From Epiperipatus broadwayi (taxonomy: Eukaryota; Onychophora; Udeonychophora; Euonychophora; Peripatidae): a stretch of 64,000 nucleotides of DNA. The position numbers were made by a program, and so were the translations under genes. The notes under the pieces were generated by a model. That model saw nothing but the letters and a program-made list of their open reading frames with translations, did no database searches and was not told the DNA's origin. Shown here piece by piece: positions 35,155 through 48,069 of this stretch. Positions within the stretch are counted from its first letter, which is position 1; every line of letters starts with the position of its first letter. The DNA is taken from positions 2,854,001 to 2,918,000 of the forward strand of contig JAQFVV010006255.1 of NCBI GenBank assembly GCA_028023455.1, given 5' to 3'.

Positions 35155-35600
35155 TAGCCATTATTATGTCTAAACATAATCAATGCAAATTTTTGCAAAT
35201 CATTATTTTGTCCATTTTTTTGATATTGTAAAGCAGTCATTCCTTCAATTGATGGCATTTGGATCATTTGCAATGAAGTATGCTTCTTTCATTTTTCTTT
35301 TGGTGTTATTTCTTTCTTTGCAAACAATTTCAGTGCTGGGAGGTTCAAATGTATGATTAAATGGTTTTTGGTTAAATAAAAAAGAGCCTGTCAATAACTC
35401 ATGTTTATTAAAATTGAAGTCAACTATTAAATCATCATCATTCATTGCTAACTCTCAACAAAGGTTTTTAAATTCTTTTTTTTCAAAAATCTTACACTTA
35501 CCATTTTTATAATGATTAGGCAAACTTTCTAAGATATTTATTATTTCATCTCAAATAGTTTTTTTAAATGATGTCTTTTACCTTTTGGTATCCAATTAAA
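35155..35600 (-). pseudogene. Penelope-like GIY-YIG endonuclease relic
   Basis: The minus-strand open frame 35245-35445 contains HELLTGSFLFNQKPFNHTF, TEIVCKERNNTKRKMKEAYF and NAINQRND-like residues. Known GIY-YIG tails of Penelope-like elements read 'H.FD...TEIv.kE.n..KR..kEAyFI....nAINr..d', so this is the C-terminal third of that nuclease. The N-terminal GIY...YIG residues themselves are not visible. It lies on the opposite strand from the Penelope reverse transcriptase at 36.7 kb, so it is a separate insertion or an inverted part. Confidence 0.6.
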
Positions 35601-35609
35601 AATTATTCT

Positions 35610-36730
35610 GGCACATCAGTTATCACTTTTTACAATATGTGCAATTCATCTTAATGTAAGTATTTTAATTTTTATAACAATACAGATAATACTAATCTAA
35701 ATTGAATGCTGTCAGTTCTTTTTCTTATTTCCTTTTATTATATCTATATATTTTTTCTCACATTTTTGTTATGTTATTTACAATCTTTATTTTAGTTTAA
35801 AATTCATAATTTATATTTTACAACAATAACTTAAGCAAGACACATTGATCAATGTTTTTCCTTTTAATCATAGAAACATGTTTTCTTTAATCTTTTTCAA
35901 GTTCCCTTGGGTCCAGAACCAGAGGGATGTTAAATAGTGCAATTCTGTGATACTACTTTATATAAGACATTTGTCTAATATCGCTGTTAAATGATTTAAT
36001 TAGTGGAATAATGCATCTAGAATTTAGTTTTTGTTTTATTCATAAATGGTAGGTGTAATTAGGGGATAAGAATAATTCTACTTGAGTCACTTTTTGCACA
36101 ATTTGGTGGGAATTTTTTACATTATGTGTTTGTAAACAGTAAAAAGTAAGTTTTTATTTATTTTCAAAGCTTTTTTTTTTTTTAAATGATTTTTATTTTT
36201 TAATGATATTTTTAATAATATATTTATTTTTATCATCAAAAATGGAAAGAAACAATCCATTATTGTGTTATTTCATATAATTTTAATTAAATAATATAAT
36301 TTAAAATGCGTTGTATAACAATAATAAATCCACGTATTTATAATAACAAGAAGAAGAAGACAAGACCATCAACATATTTAAATAACTAAATTATAAAATT
36401 GTTTAATGCATGCAAAATCATTATAAAAAATAATAAAAGGATAGCAAATAATTGGAAATTAAAACAAAGACTAGAAAATTATACTATTTAAATAATAATA
36501 CTGATAAATATTGAAAATTTAAAAAATGATTACATTATTGTTATAAAGCTAAATATATGGGATAATTGCAATGCATTTTTATATAACCATAAAATGAAAT
36601 GGAATCAATGAATAAATATTAAGTATACCAAAAAATGGATGATGGAGAAATTCATATATTTATATTAATGATAAACAATTTTTTAGTTTATATGAATTAT
36701 AATAAATAAATACTGAATAATTTCATAAAT
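35610..36730. other. No gene recognised
   Basis: AT-rich, with T-runs at 36170-36183. The part after about 36300 is purine-rich on the plus strand and may be further decayed 5' sequence of the Penelope relic. Confidence 0.4.
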
Positions 36731-36739
36731 TTATGATCT

Positions 36740-37960
36740 TATAAATTTTCTACAGAACAAAATATTTTAATAAGTAAAGGACCATTATTTATACCTTTCA
36801 TCAATGTTGATATTAACAAGAAGATTATTACAGATATAGAATTAGCCGTTATTTCACTAGTTAAAAAAGAAGAAACTAAACTGTTTATTAAACAAACATT
36901 TATATTGAAAGAACATTTTTAAGAAAGAATATAAATATGAGAATCATTAAAAATATTAAGAATATTTGTAATATTGAAAAAAATTACAGCATGTAATGAC
37001 AATATATTTCAACAATTATATACAAAGAATAGAAGATGAAATAAAATAGAAGGTTATAATACATTATCAAAAGATCCTACTAATATAATAAAAATGAAAT
37101 ATATAAAGTATATAAAAGTACTAAAAGAAATGTTAGAACACAAAATTTTAAATTTAAATCAATATAAATTATTGTATCCTTTTTCTTATGAAAATCCTAT
37201 ATAGATTTACTAAAATTAAAATTCATAAAGATAATGATCCACTGAGATTATTTAATTTTAACCACTTTATTATACAGCATTTTTACAAATATTTAAATAA
37301 ATAGATAGCAAATATTATAAAATATGGAGAATTTTGTATAAAAAATACAGATGGTATTATAAATCAATTAAATAATATAAAATTGAATAGAAATCAAAGT
37401 ATAGTTACAATGGATATGGAGAGAATATCTCAAGCTTTCTACGAATTAGAAGTACAGAAATATTAATATGAAAACTATGTCTATACATCAATGATATAAA
37501 TATAATGCATATTATAAAATATTTAGCATTAATATATATATATAATAGTTGATGTTTTAAATACAATAATGAATATTGAAATATGCATAAAGGATGGGTA
37601 ATGGGTTATGCTTAATTGGTTAATGTCTTCAATATTTATAAATGAATTAGAAATGAATATAATTTTAAAAAATAGTAAATCAAGAAACAGTATATTACTT
37701 TAGGATTGGTAACAACCAAGCCATGAATAATATGTTAAAATAAAAAAATATTAATTGTAGAGATTTATATAGATAATGATAACAGAATTATATTAAAACA
37801 TTTCATTAAAGATGATAAATATTTAATTTCAATTCACAACAAGCATGGATACAAAAGATAGTAGTTATTAAAAATTTTAAATATAAAAATGGTAAATATA
37901 AATTTGCAAAAGGAACAGTTTATGTTTATTTTTATATTTATTAAGGAACAGTTTATTGAA
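36740..37960 (+). pseudogene. Penelope-like element reverse transcriptase relic
   Basis: The plus strand reads ISKGPLFIPFINVDINKK (about 36765), equivalent to the 'LskGpsFiPtp' start of Penelope reverse transcriptases. Next comes YNTLSKDPTNIIKMKYIKYI (about 37055), matching their 'Y.kl..DPT' segment, then KIHKDNDPLRL (about 37215; canonical PKIHK...PlRpI), ANIIKYGEFCIKNTDGIINQ (about 37310) and SIVTMDMERI (about 37400), which carries the first catalytic Asp. A late segment is YIDDNDRIIL (about 37765). The catalytic DD box cannot be confirmed. Frameshifts and stops are frequent. Base composition is extremely AT-rich, suggesting great age. Telomere-associated or GIY-YIG-bearing subtypes cannot be told apart. 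Confidence 0.7.
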
Positions 37961-37969
37961 TTATATAAA

Positions 37970-40900
37970 AACTATGGACATAACCTTAGGAGTGTTAAAT
38001 ATTTACTTTTAATTATAAACTATCTAAATTAAATAATAATATTTCTAAATAATAATAATTGTAATAATAATAGTTTTAATAAGAAATGGATAAAACTTTT
38101 TACTATCCTAAAATTAATATGCATTAAGAAAAATAATTATATAAATAAAAACATAAACATGGAATAGTTAAATAGTGTATTACTGATCAAATCAAATAAA
38201 AGCATTTTTTACAAAATATTTTTTATACATTTTATTTATTATTTTTTAATATTTGTATATTTTACAACTTTTTTTAAATATTCATATTCAAATTTAAAAA
38301 CTGAAAATGTAAACAATGTTGCCATATTTTTAGTATTTAAAATAAAATTTGTGCTTGTTAAGGCAATGTTTTTTAAAAAAGCAAGTTTTAGTTAAAGAAT
38401 CAAAAGAAATAAAATTTCATCCTTCATTTCTTTCTGTTTTTATTTTTAATTAATTGTAAATGCATTTTAGTAAATTGATCATGAATTTTAATGGAAAACA
38501 TATTTTAAAAAAATATACTGCCATCTAATAGGACACACAATAATGATATTGGGTAGTATTTTTATAAATTGTTGCTGAATTTATTTGGTTTTAGGACTAT
38601 TATAGTTTTATTTTTTAGCCAAATTTTTCAAATAGTTCATGTATCAATACAGTTTAAAATTTAACAAGCCAACACTGTCTGACTGCACAACCAGCTATTG
38701 TATAGTTATCAATACCTAATGTGTACAAAATTTGAAGAAAATGTGTTTGATAGAGGTATATTTAAAATCTGTTAAAAAAGTTATCCTAACCAACAGCCAG
38801 AATTTCTAAGTTAAATAAAAGGATTTAAAAAATCATAATTTCTAAAAAATAAAATTGTTTTTTTTTTTTTTGCCAGAACTTCCAGCTATCTTTTAACATA
38901 TGCACAAGTGATCTAGCAGAAATATCTATTATAATGCCAAAAAATGCAGATGATTCATGATATAAACTTACTCAGCCCAAAATTCTTGCTAGTCTCAAAA
39001 ATGATATTTTCATATATTTTTCTGTTTAATAATAATTGTATATATATATATATATAAGTGATTGACAACTTAAGCCTTGGAGACTTGATAAAATTACTCA
39101 TTGACATCCATGGGCAGATCTGATCAGGAAAAAACTGACTGTGATGTAGAGGACAGTTGTCATATTTGTAGACAAAAATGGTTTGTTAATTTTTTTTTTT
39201 TCAAGAACTGCAATTAGGTTCTGAAAAATCACTAGCCTGTGGCACTGAAATGGAGAAATCATTGTCAATACTTGAAATGATTCATTATTGTTCACTGTAA
39301 GTTTCTCGGTAGACACTAATTCATAAAAACAATGAAAGTGAGAAAAAAATATATACTGATTAATTAGAAAAATCATTGTAAAATAATCAATTTTTATCGT
39401 AGAAAAATGAAATTTACCTTTTATGAAAAAAGAAAATGTCAAATTGAGCCGTGTAATTTGTGTATGCATAGTCTTTTATTTTTATGCCAACTCAAATGAA
39501 ACTTAAAATCATTAATTTGAATAAAAAAAAATATGGGGAGAACATTCTGGAAATAGATATACTTAAGATCTAAAATAATTAAAAATGTATATGTTGCTTC
39601 TTTTTTTTTTTGTTTTGTTTTTTGTTATACTAAGTTTTTTCAAATATTTAACTTGTTTAATTAATGTAAAAATCTAACGAAAGCTATTTAAGAGAGGAAT
39701 GTCTTTTATTTAATCAGTGAGTTATAAAATGAATTAGTAATTATCATTATTCAATAATTTGTAACTACTATTATTCAAGAGTATATAATGAAAGAAAAAA
39801 GTCATCTTCATATACATATCCTGATTCAGAAGTGATGTTCTGACTTTCTAAGATCCAATTTTGATCAAAATTATATTTGCTTAACAAAGATACTATAATT
39901 TGAATAATAAAAATCCTTATGATTTTCTGATCTGTTGTGAGCCTATTCCGATAATTTTCAACCCCAATAGTAAAAAAAATTTTTGACAGATTTATTTTAA
40001 ATTATAAATGTATATTCAACATACAAATTTTTAATTGATAAAAATAAATTATTTTATAATTTTTACTTAAATCATCAGCAAGAATGAAATTGTATTCATC
40101 ATAAATATTTTCTGGAAACAATGCTTATCTGAGAATCAAAAGTTACTTCACACAAAAAATAAAATATTGTCGACAAACTACAAAGTTAATCCACATGATC
40201 AGAGATGATTGCTTATAACTACTATTTTAAAAATTATTGAAGATATGCCAAATCTAGAAGTTATTGATATTTGTATTATATATTTTAATTAATGAAGAGT
40301 TTGTAAGTGATCGTTATCTTGTTTAAACATAGTAATTTCTAGAACTGTAAATAAAAAATAGTCATTTAAATACTTATTTCTCAATATATTAATTTTGTAA
40401 AACAATGTCAGAATTTTTTTTCTATGTAATTTTAGTATTTTGATTTATGAAAATTGTGTATAAAATTCAACGTTATATGTTATGATATGTTTGTTATGTA
40501 TTAATAAAATATGGATATATTTCAACGTTAATGTGAAAATCTAAAGCAACTTGTGTTTTAAGTACTATATGAAATACAATTGATGGATATTTGAAAGTAT
40601 TATTAAAAATTTTAAATAGTTGACTTACTTTGAATATTATTAGTTTCTAAAGTATATTTCAGGTGATTTGAGAGTTTATCAGTAGTATATTAGATGTAAT
40701 AGATATAATGAAATATTGTTTTTAAGATATCATGAAAACAAATTAGCAAAAAAATTTAATTTATAATCATTTTAAGAAAAATTAAACTATTTCACTGATT
40801 GAAAATAAATTGCTTTAAATGATTTGAAGTAAGTTGTATTTTATTAAAATAATAGTCACATTGTAAAGAATATATTACCAGTCATAATTTCAAATTAAAA

Positions 40901-42045
40901 TTGCTTTATTAATTCCTCAAAATAAAATAATTGATTGTATATAATCGCATGATCACCATTACTTATGCTTACACAAGCTGTTAAACTAGTCTGGGAATAT
41001 TGGATGAGTAGACACTAGATAGGGATTTTATGCACAAACCTTCTTGCATCCATTGATTACTTAGAATTGCATTGGGTGGCACTATTGTAAGAGAGTTTGC
41101 TAATGTTTTTGATTATATATAGATCAGTCATAGCTATATGTGGACATATGTATGAGTTGTAGAAAAAATTGAAATAGTGATTATATAGTTTGGGAAATTT
41201 AATTAGATAAGAAATAATTATTTATTAATCTTTGAAAGTGAAGGACAAATATTAAAATAGTGGAAAGAGGACTGATTGTTATATCTCACTTGACTTAAAT
41301 GCAATATTATATTTGAAGAAAGAAAAATATAAAGGATTGATCAGTTCTTTTATTATAGTTTAACATACAAGATAGGTTATGCTATCCTATCAATTATGTG
41401 TAAATGAAGTGTATAATTTAAGTTGAGTAAAGATACGGGGTGTATTATGAGGTGGAATTCATAGTTATCATTAATATATGTTCATGTTAGAGAAGAATGC
41501 TGACTGTAGCATAACTCTCCCAACATTTGGATTTAATGTAGTGTTGCCCATTTACTTGAGAATAGAGATTATTTATTAATAGTTTGGCATATACACTTAA
41601 TGTGCTCTGTATCAGTCACAATAAAACATCAGATGTATCAGTCAGTAGTATCCTATTGTATTAATAATTGTTTATTTCTTAATATTTTGATGCAGATAGT
41701 TAATATGTCAAGAGTCAATGAATATCAGATAGTAGTATTCAAGAGTATTTCATTATGATGAATAGTTGCTTATTTTGTAACATTTTACCATATACAGTTA
41801 ACATGACACTTGAACAAGCATATTAAAATGGATATTTGAATGTTATTTTGTATTTATCATGATTGAAGTATTAAATGGAAAGTTAGTGAAAATAAAATTT
41901 CTTTTGTAATTGAGTTTAGTTAATAAATATTTGATAATTTGATAGTATTTACTTCTTAGTGATTTTACAACTAATTATTTCTTATTGTATTCTAAACATG
42001 GTATATTTGTATTTTTAGTCAACATTATAGACAGTATAATACTTT
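37970..42045. other. No gene recognised
   Basis: AT-rich, with (AT)n at 39042-39055 and T-runs (38857, 39190, 39600). A 123-codon minus-strand frame at 39098-39469 is rich in Phe, Ile and Ser and has no recognisable domain; I regard it as chance. From about 40300 to 41950 the plus strand is noticeably richer in G than C, without visible coding. Confidence 0.4.
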
Positions 42046-42050
42046 CAAGT

Positions 42051-44175
42051 ACACCTTTACCCTGTTTAGTGAGGGCAATTGGTTCCCCAAACCTCATCCT
42101 TAAGCAAGATATATAAAGAAGAAGCAGTTATAATAGTCTTCTATGGAAAAATATTTGGCTAGTTACTTCAGCTAAAATTATACTATAAGCTATCAACAAA
42201 AAACTTAATCTAGTATATGTAACAATTGTACTATGTATATTATGCAAATATGCACTTAAAATATGTGTGTATGTATGATAATTAAACTTAAATATGTTTT
42301 AAAAAACATAGCTTAAAGTTGTTCTTTGCATTGATCCATTCATCAATCATAATTATCCAACTTTCTGAGTAATCATCAATTGCTCATTCTAAAGCCCATT
42401 GTTGTTTTCTAAATCATTTGATCTTGATTTTTTTACAGAAATTCACCAGATATTGATGGCTGTGGATCTCTGGAGAAAAAGTTTAGAATGTATTGTTGAC
42501 ATGCTTTTTGGATTTTCTTTTCATATGGGATGCCATGATTTCAGTATTTTGAAAACTTTTGATGCAGGTATATGGTTTGAGCACTTGGTTATATTTTCTC
42601 TTTGTTTTTAAAAATAGTAGTGATGTTAAATGTGGATAAATCCATAGAAGAACAGATGTTGTGATTTCTTTTCTCTTTTCCACTTGAAGTAAGATATCCA
42701 TTTTAGTTTTCAAACTCAGAGATTTTCTGGATTTTTTTCATGGTCATATTATTTGCTACTATGATTTAGTTGGAAATGTATGTACCTATAAACTTTTAAA
42801 CAGGATTGCTAGCAAAAATGTATTTTTAAATGCTCAAAAGTGCAGCAAAATAGATGAGAAAGTGAAAGTAAACTAGCAGTTAACAATGTTTTGTGTTTTT
42901 CTGAACAATTGTTTCTTGTTGTGCTGAAAAATCCATACTGAAGTTTTATTTTTTTTTTACATTTTTATTTACACCAAATTATTTTGAAATTAGTTCAATA
43001 ACTTATTTAATTGATTATAAAGACTTATTATTTATCATTAGTGTAAGAGTAGCAAAGTATGCATACTGTACATTATCAAAACCTAATCGCAGTTAACATC
43101 AAAATATATATATTCTGATGTATTAAAAAAAGAATTTTGAGTGTGTGTATTGTAATCAATATTTAAGGTTTTTTTTTTTTTTTTACAATATGTACAGTTC
43201 AAATCTAAACAAATAGCTTTCTATATACAAGTATGCTAGTTGTGGATTTTTTTTTTTTTTTTGCTACATGTCACATTTTATTAAGTAGGATAGCCATTTT
43301 CTTGGAAATGTCCTAAAAGTTTTTAGGTTAGTACAAGTAAACTCAAAAATGCAAACTATTTAAATAAATATTAAAGGTATGAATCTTTTTCAATTAATTT
43401 GTATTGCATTTTATCAAACAAAATTTATTATTTAATGCATAATGTATGCAACTTTATTGACATTTTTTAAAACTGAAAATAGCCTAACAGTACAATTGTG
43501 ATTTTTATAATTCTGAAACAAATTACAAGATATTTTTAAATTGAACAAGTAGATTAAATGTTGTTTTTAATTTACATTTAGTAATTTTTGATTATACAAA
43601 GTTCATTATTATGAAATCTTTTTTTTTTTTTTTTTTTCAAAATAAAAGTTAAAATAACTAAATTACAATATTGTAATTTTTATTGCAAGCAAAGTACTCT
43701 TAGTAAAAATTAATCCCTAAAAGAAAATACAGTGTACAGTTTTTAAACTAATGTACACATTTTCAAATTTAATAATGTATTAATATATTTGGTTGTTGTA
43801 TATCATTAAAATATTATTTTGATTATTTGTTTATACTGAAACACAGTACTGTACATTCATTAATTATATTTTAATTTTATAAGCAAAATATTACAGCACT
43901 AATATTGTGTACCATGTTGTATATTATGAATAAACTTTGTACTGTACAATTTCAGCTTCAAATTTGCTATTTTGCTGTTAGATGATATAGTGTTAATAAC
44001 TATCCTATGAAATCATCAGTCTTACAAAATGGCCACCGAAAAAATATTTTGAAAATTTTTTTAAAGATCAATATAGTAAATAATCGATTGTAAATCAAAA
44101 CAGTGGATACAAATTGATGATGATCACTGTTGTGAATCCTCACATAAATCTCAAGCTGTAAGCAGAGTATAGGTG
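42051..44175 (-). mobile_element. Internally deleted pogo/Tigger-like transposon, copy 1
   Basis: The left end ACACCTTTACCCTGTTTAG and the reverse-complemented right end ACACCTATACTCTGCTTACA form terminal inverted repeats; subterminal GCAATTGGTTCC resembles Tigger ends. Minus-strand coding at 42762-42480 reads RKSLSLKTKMDILLQVEKRK, then a KITK...NHIPASK stretch. This is the N-terminal helix-turn-helix of Tigger/CENP-B-type transposases, which binds the transposon ends. The DDE catalytic domain is absent: only about 430 bp remain between the helix-turn-helix and the terminus. The 1.4 kb on the other side are non-coding. The element therefore needed a transposase supplied in trans. The same arrangement is seen at 57181-59668. 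Confidence 0.75.
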
Positions 44176-44179
44176 TTTA

Positions 44180-47100
44180 TGAATATTATTAATGGGATAT
44201 AAAATTATGAATTTGTGAGATTAAATAAATAATAAATAAATTAAATCTAGGCCACAATTAAAATGGTATAAAAGTAAAAGATACATTAGAATAAATAAGT
44301 CTTTGTTATTATAAAAATAATAGGAAAAGTTAAAATGAGATAGCAACAAGATGCTTGTTTTTAAATATTTGTTTCTAATAAATTGATCATATTATATATT
44401 CATTTTATGTTCATATTTTTCAATTATTTTTGAAATAACTTCAATTAGGTTATGATATCATAGAGTTTCTTGACCTATTGATGTAAATTGGAATAAAAAT
44501 GAGTAATCTAACACAGTTGTGGAGAAAAAATGAGGTTTAATAGTGAAAGAAGATGAAGCAATTAGAATCAAGTAAGAAGCAGAACATGGTAACTAATTGT
44601 AATTATTATTATTATATTCCTTATCATAAATATTTACATGATAGTGTAATGTTTAAGAATATGTTTTAGGAAAAGATTGGATTTGAAGTCAATCCAACTC
44701 ATTTTCTAAGTTCTACTTGAATTAAATAATGTTCAATGTATAGTGGGAAGTCTGATCATTATAATATATATATTTAAATAAAATTTCTCTATTTAATAGC
44801 CAGTTTTATTGTTATTATGCATTTTTATGATGTCAATATATTATTTCCTTCTCATCTTTTTCTCACCATTTGGATTCATTCTCATTTCTCTTTCTGAAGA
44901 TTTAGTTAAAGAATTTTCTAGTATAAAAAATTCCACTTATTATAAATTCGTGTATGATAATTATGCTCACTTTCTATTACTTTTATTCCTTTTTTCAAAT
45001 TTTCAAATAGGGATCTTTTTTTAAACATAATGATGATAAATCTTAATCTCTTATTCTTTTATGAACAACCATTTCACATCAGTTGTGAATTACTTATTAT
45101 TGCACTTTTGATCTTATGAAGCACTCTGGTTTGGGTTTTATGAAAGTTAAGATGATGTGTTTCTATTTTATTTTATTTTTTCCAAATAATACTTATAATC
45201 TTTAGATTGATTTAAATATTCTCATTATTCTTAATTCATTGTGACTACTATTGATGAGTATAACCAAATATGTAATCATAATTATATCAGATTTGTTATT
45301 AAGTTACTCAATCTGTGTTATAGCTATACTTTAGGTTTCCATAGAACCTGTTAATTTTATATAGATGATCTTCAGAAATATGATTGTTGCACCTAATGGA
45401 ATACATGGGTTTCAAAAAAAATAATTATTATTAGGAGAGATGAAAAATTTGAATAATAATCAAATATTTAATATTAAAGATAAAAATATAATTTAATTTT
45501 TTTATATCAATAATAAATTCTTTGTGTTTTTATTGTTTGTTTGTTTTTTTAAAACTAAATTAATGTTCTTACAGTTTAAACATATCTGAAATGAATGTTT
45601 GGAAAAACATGTTTGTGGCTGTAATATAGATTTTAATATGACGAGAGTTTTTTTATTTATTCAGGCCAAGTCAAACATAACTGTCCAATCTTTGCTCTTT
45701 AATTTGATTTATATTTTAGTATATAAATTATCCACTCAATTATAATAGAATTGCTTTTTAATAAATATATATAAATGATTAATAATAATTTCTTATTACG
45801 ATAAAAATTATTACATTATTTTTAACTTTGAAAATAGTTTACAGATTTACTATAAAAAAAAAACAAACAAATTTTCCTCTTTTATTAAATGTTTTTTACC
45901 CTTCTATTCACACAGTATTATTATTTTAGATTCTACAATCAACACTTTTCAAGCATTTGATCATAGGTATTGAATTAAATAGGCTAATGTCTCCTAATAT
46001 TTATTTTGATCTAGCCAGGATTATTAAGTTAAACCATGTCAAACTACTCAATTATTATATACTGATAATTTAAACTGAAATGTTCTGATTGAATCAAAAT
46101 GCATATTAGAAGTTAACATATATTTTATTACTATAAATTTGAGATGTAAAAGCATTAGTTGTAAATTTCTAGAAATATAAGGTTATGTACATGAATAGAA
46201 AGAGGAATCATTAAATCATTGAAAGATTGTTGTACAAAATTAAAGTCTATATTTAAGATTAAAAGAAGTATAATATTTCTATATAATAAAAAAAGTGATT
46301 AAGTCATTTATGTATTTATTAAAAACAATTTCAATAGATTTATATAAAATAAGTAATAATATTACTATAGAAAAATTTTCAGTCTTATGTTAACACCAAC
46401 TAAATATAAATAGTCTCGAATATCATGTGACTTTCAAACCGCTATGTATTTTTTGAAAATACTAAATGGTAATAGAATAAATATTATTTTATCACATAAA
46501 AATACTTCCGTTTATTTTATTTTTTTCTATGTATTTTTTGATGTCAAACAGATATTTTCTTAAAATGAAGTTTTACACCAGTGATTACAGAAAGAAAAAG
46601 AAAAGAAAAAGATATAGTGGAACCTTAATTAAACATTACTATATGTTTTATCCTTTTTTGCCTTGGAAATTAGTACTATATAAATAACATTAGTTTTTCT
46701 TCACATCTATCATTTCTTGACATGTCATTTTATTATTGTCAATTAAATATCCTTATATAAAACATTAAACATTTTTTGCATGGACAATTTTTATTTTAAT
46801 TTGAAATAATGTATAGTAATACTCCTAATTCTCCATCTTTTCTTTGCATTAAATTAAAGTTTGTAAAATCATTATCAAATTTCACATTTTATTTGCAACA
46901 TTTATCAGATTGAATTCATTACAGTTGTGCATTATAATTTTGTTGCTGAATTGTTTATTTATTACTATTATTATTTATAGTATTTATTATCCATGGATTA
47001 TATCCCAACATAAAAAGCAGTTAATAATTGTATGCAAGTGATTGATATCAATAAAGGCAGTAGAGAATAACTGGAGAAAAATGTCTCAATATTATCAAAC

Positions 47101-47420
47101 TAAGCATATTTTGTTGACATATATGAAATGTTGATTAAAGTAAAAGCTTTCTTTTATGTTTGTCATAATTTTTAAAAAATGTTGGAGCTTTGAAAAATCA
47201 AATTGAATTGAAATGTGAAATTTGGTGATAACAAATATCAATGAAATTTTTTTCAGTAAGTAATGACTTTAATTTTTTTTTTTTTTGTTAAATTGAATAA
47301 AGGAAAAGTATTACAATCATAAATGCTGTTTATGTCTAATCACTATTAATATTAACCTTACTTTTTAAACATATATAATAATTACTGTGATATTAAAAAT
47401 GTAAATATATATCATATTTT
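44180..47420. other. No gene recognised
   Basis: AT-rich with long T-runs; a balanced composition is never sustained. No element was recognised. Confidence 0.45.
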
Positions 47421-47425
47421 AAATC

Positions 47426-47983
47426 ATATTTGTGTATTTACCAGTTTGGCAAGGACAAAAAAAGTGGTTTTTTTTTTATCAATTATACATTTTCAGGAAC
47501 ATACAGTAAATGTCTAAAATAAAATTATTGAAAAAAAGTGATGGTATTTAATATTTCCAATGTTGTTGTTTTTTATTTCTGTTATTTTAAAGAAAGATAA
47601 CGTCATAGCAATTTTTTTATATAATATTGGTACTTTATTCATTAATATTTTTTTTCTATTAAGTGTATAATGAACTTATTAATGTAAACAAACATAAATA
47701 AAAAAAATCCATAAATGAAATGATAGAGACAAAAAGAAATTAACTGATAACGTATGAAAATTATACCAGTGTGTCACATTTACATGTTAAAATCTAAATA
47801 AAATAAAAACCTTTAAATAAAAATTTTGAGTGGAATTTTTAATATACTTATATTTTTTAAGTTAACAACTAACACATATTTCTTAATATAAAATTGGGAA
47901 GATAAATTGTATGGACTCTGAAAGTGTATAATTGAACAAAAAAACCACTTTCGACCTTGTCAAACTGGTAAATACACAAATAT
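47426..47983. mobile_element. 558-bp MITE with about 70-bp terminal inverted repeats
   Basis: The left end ATATTTGTGTATTTACCAGT (47426) is mirrored at the right end (to 47983). The arms continue through TTGRCAAGG, AAAGTGGTTTTTTTT and CAATTATACA, about 70 bp with a few mismatches. The ends can be read as TA target duplications flanking TTTGTGTATTTACC, which would fit a Tc1/mariner-type MITE. The interior has no coding potential. Confidence 0.8.
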
Positions 47984-48069
47984 CTTTAAAATATATATAA
48001 TTTAATATTTTTATGGATATATATAAGATGTAAATAATTAGAGAAAAGTGACCAGAAATTTGCTATTAT

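Noticed and set aside
39098-39469. Longest open frame in the window (123 codons, minus strand)
   Set aside because: Low-complexity Phe/Ile/Ser composition, no domain, no splice or start context; length is within chance for this much DNA, and the coding strand is part of an AT-rich stretch with homopolymers.
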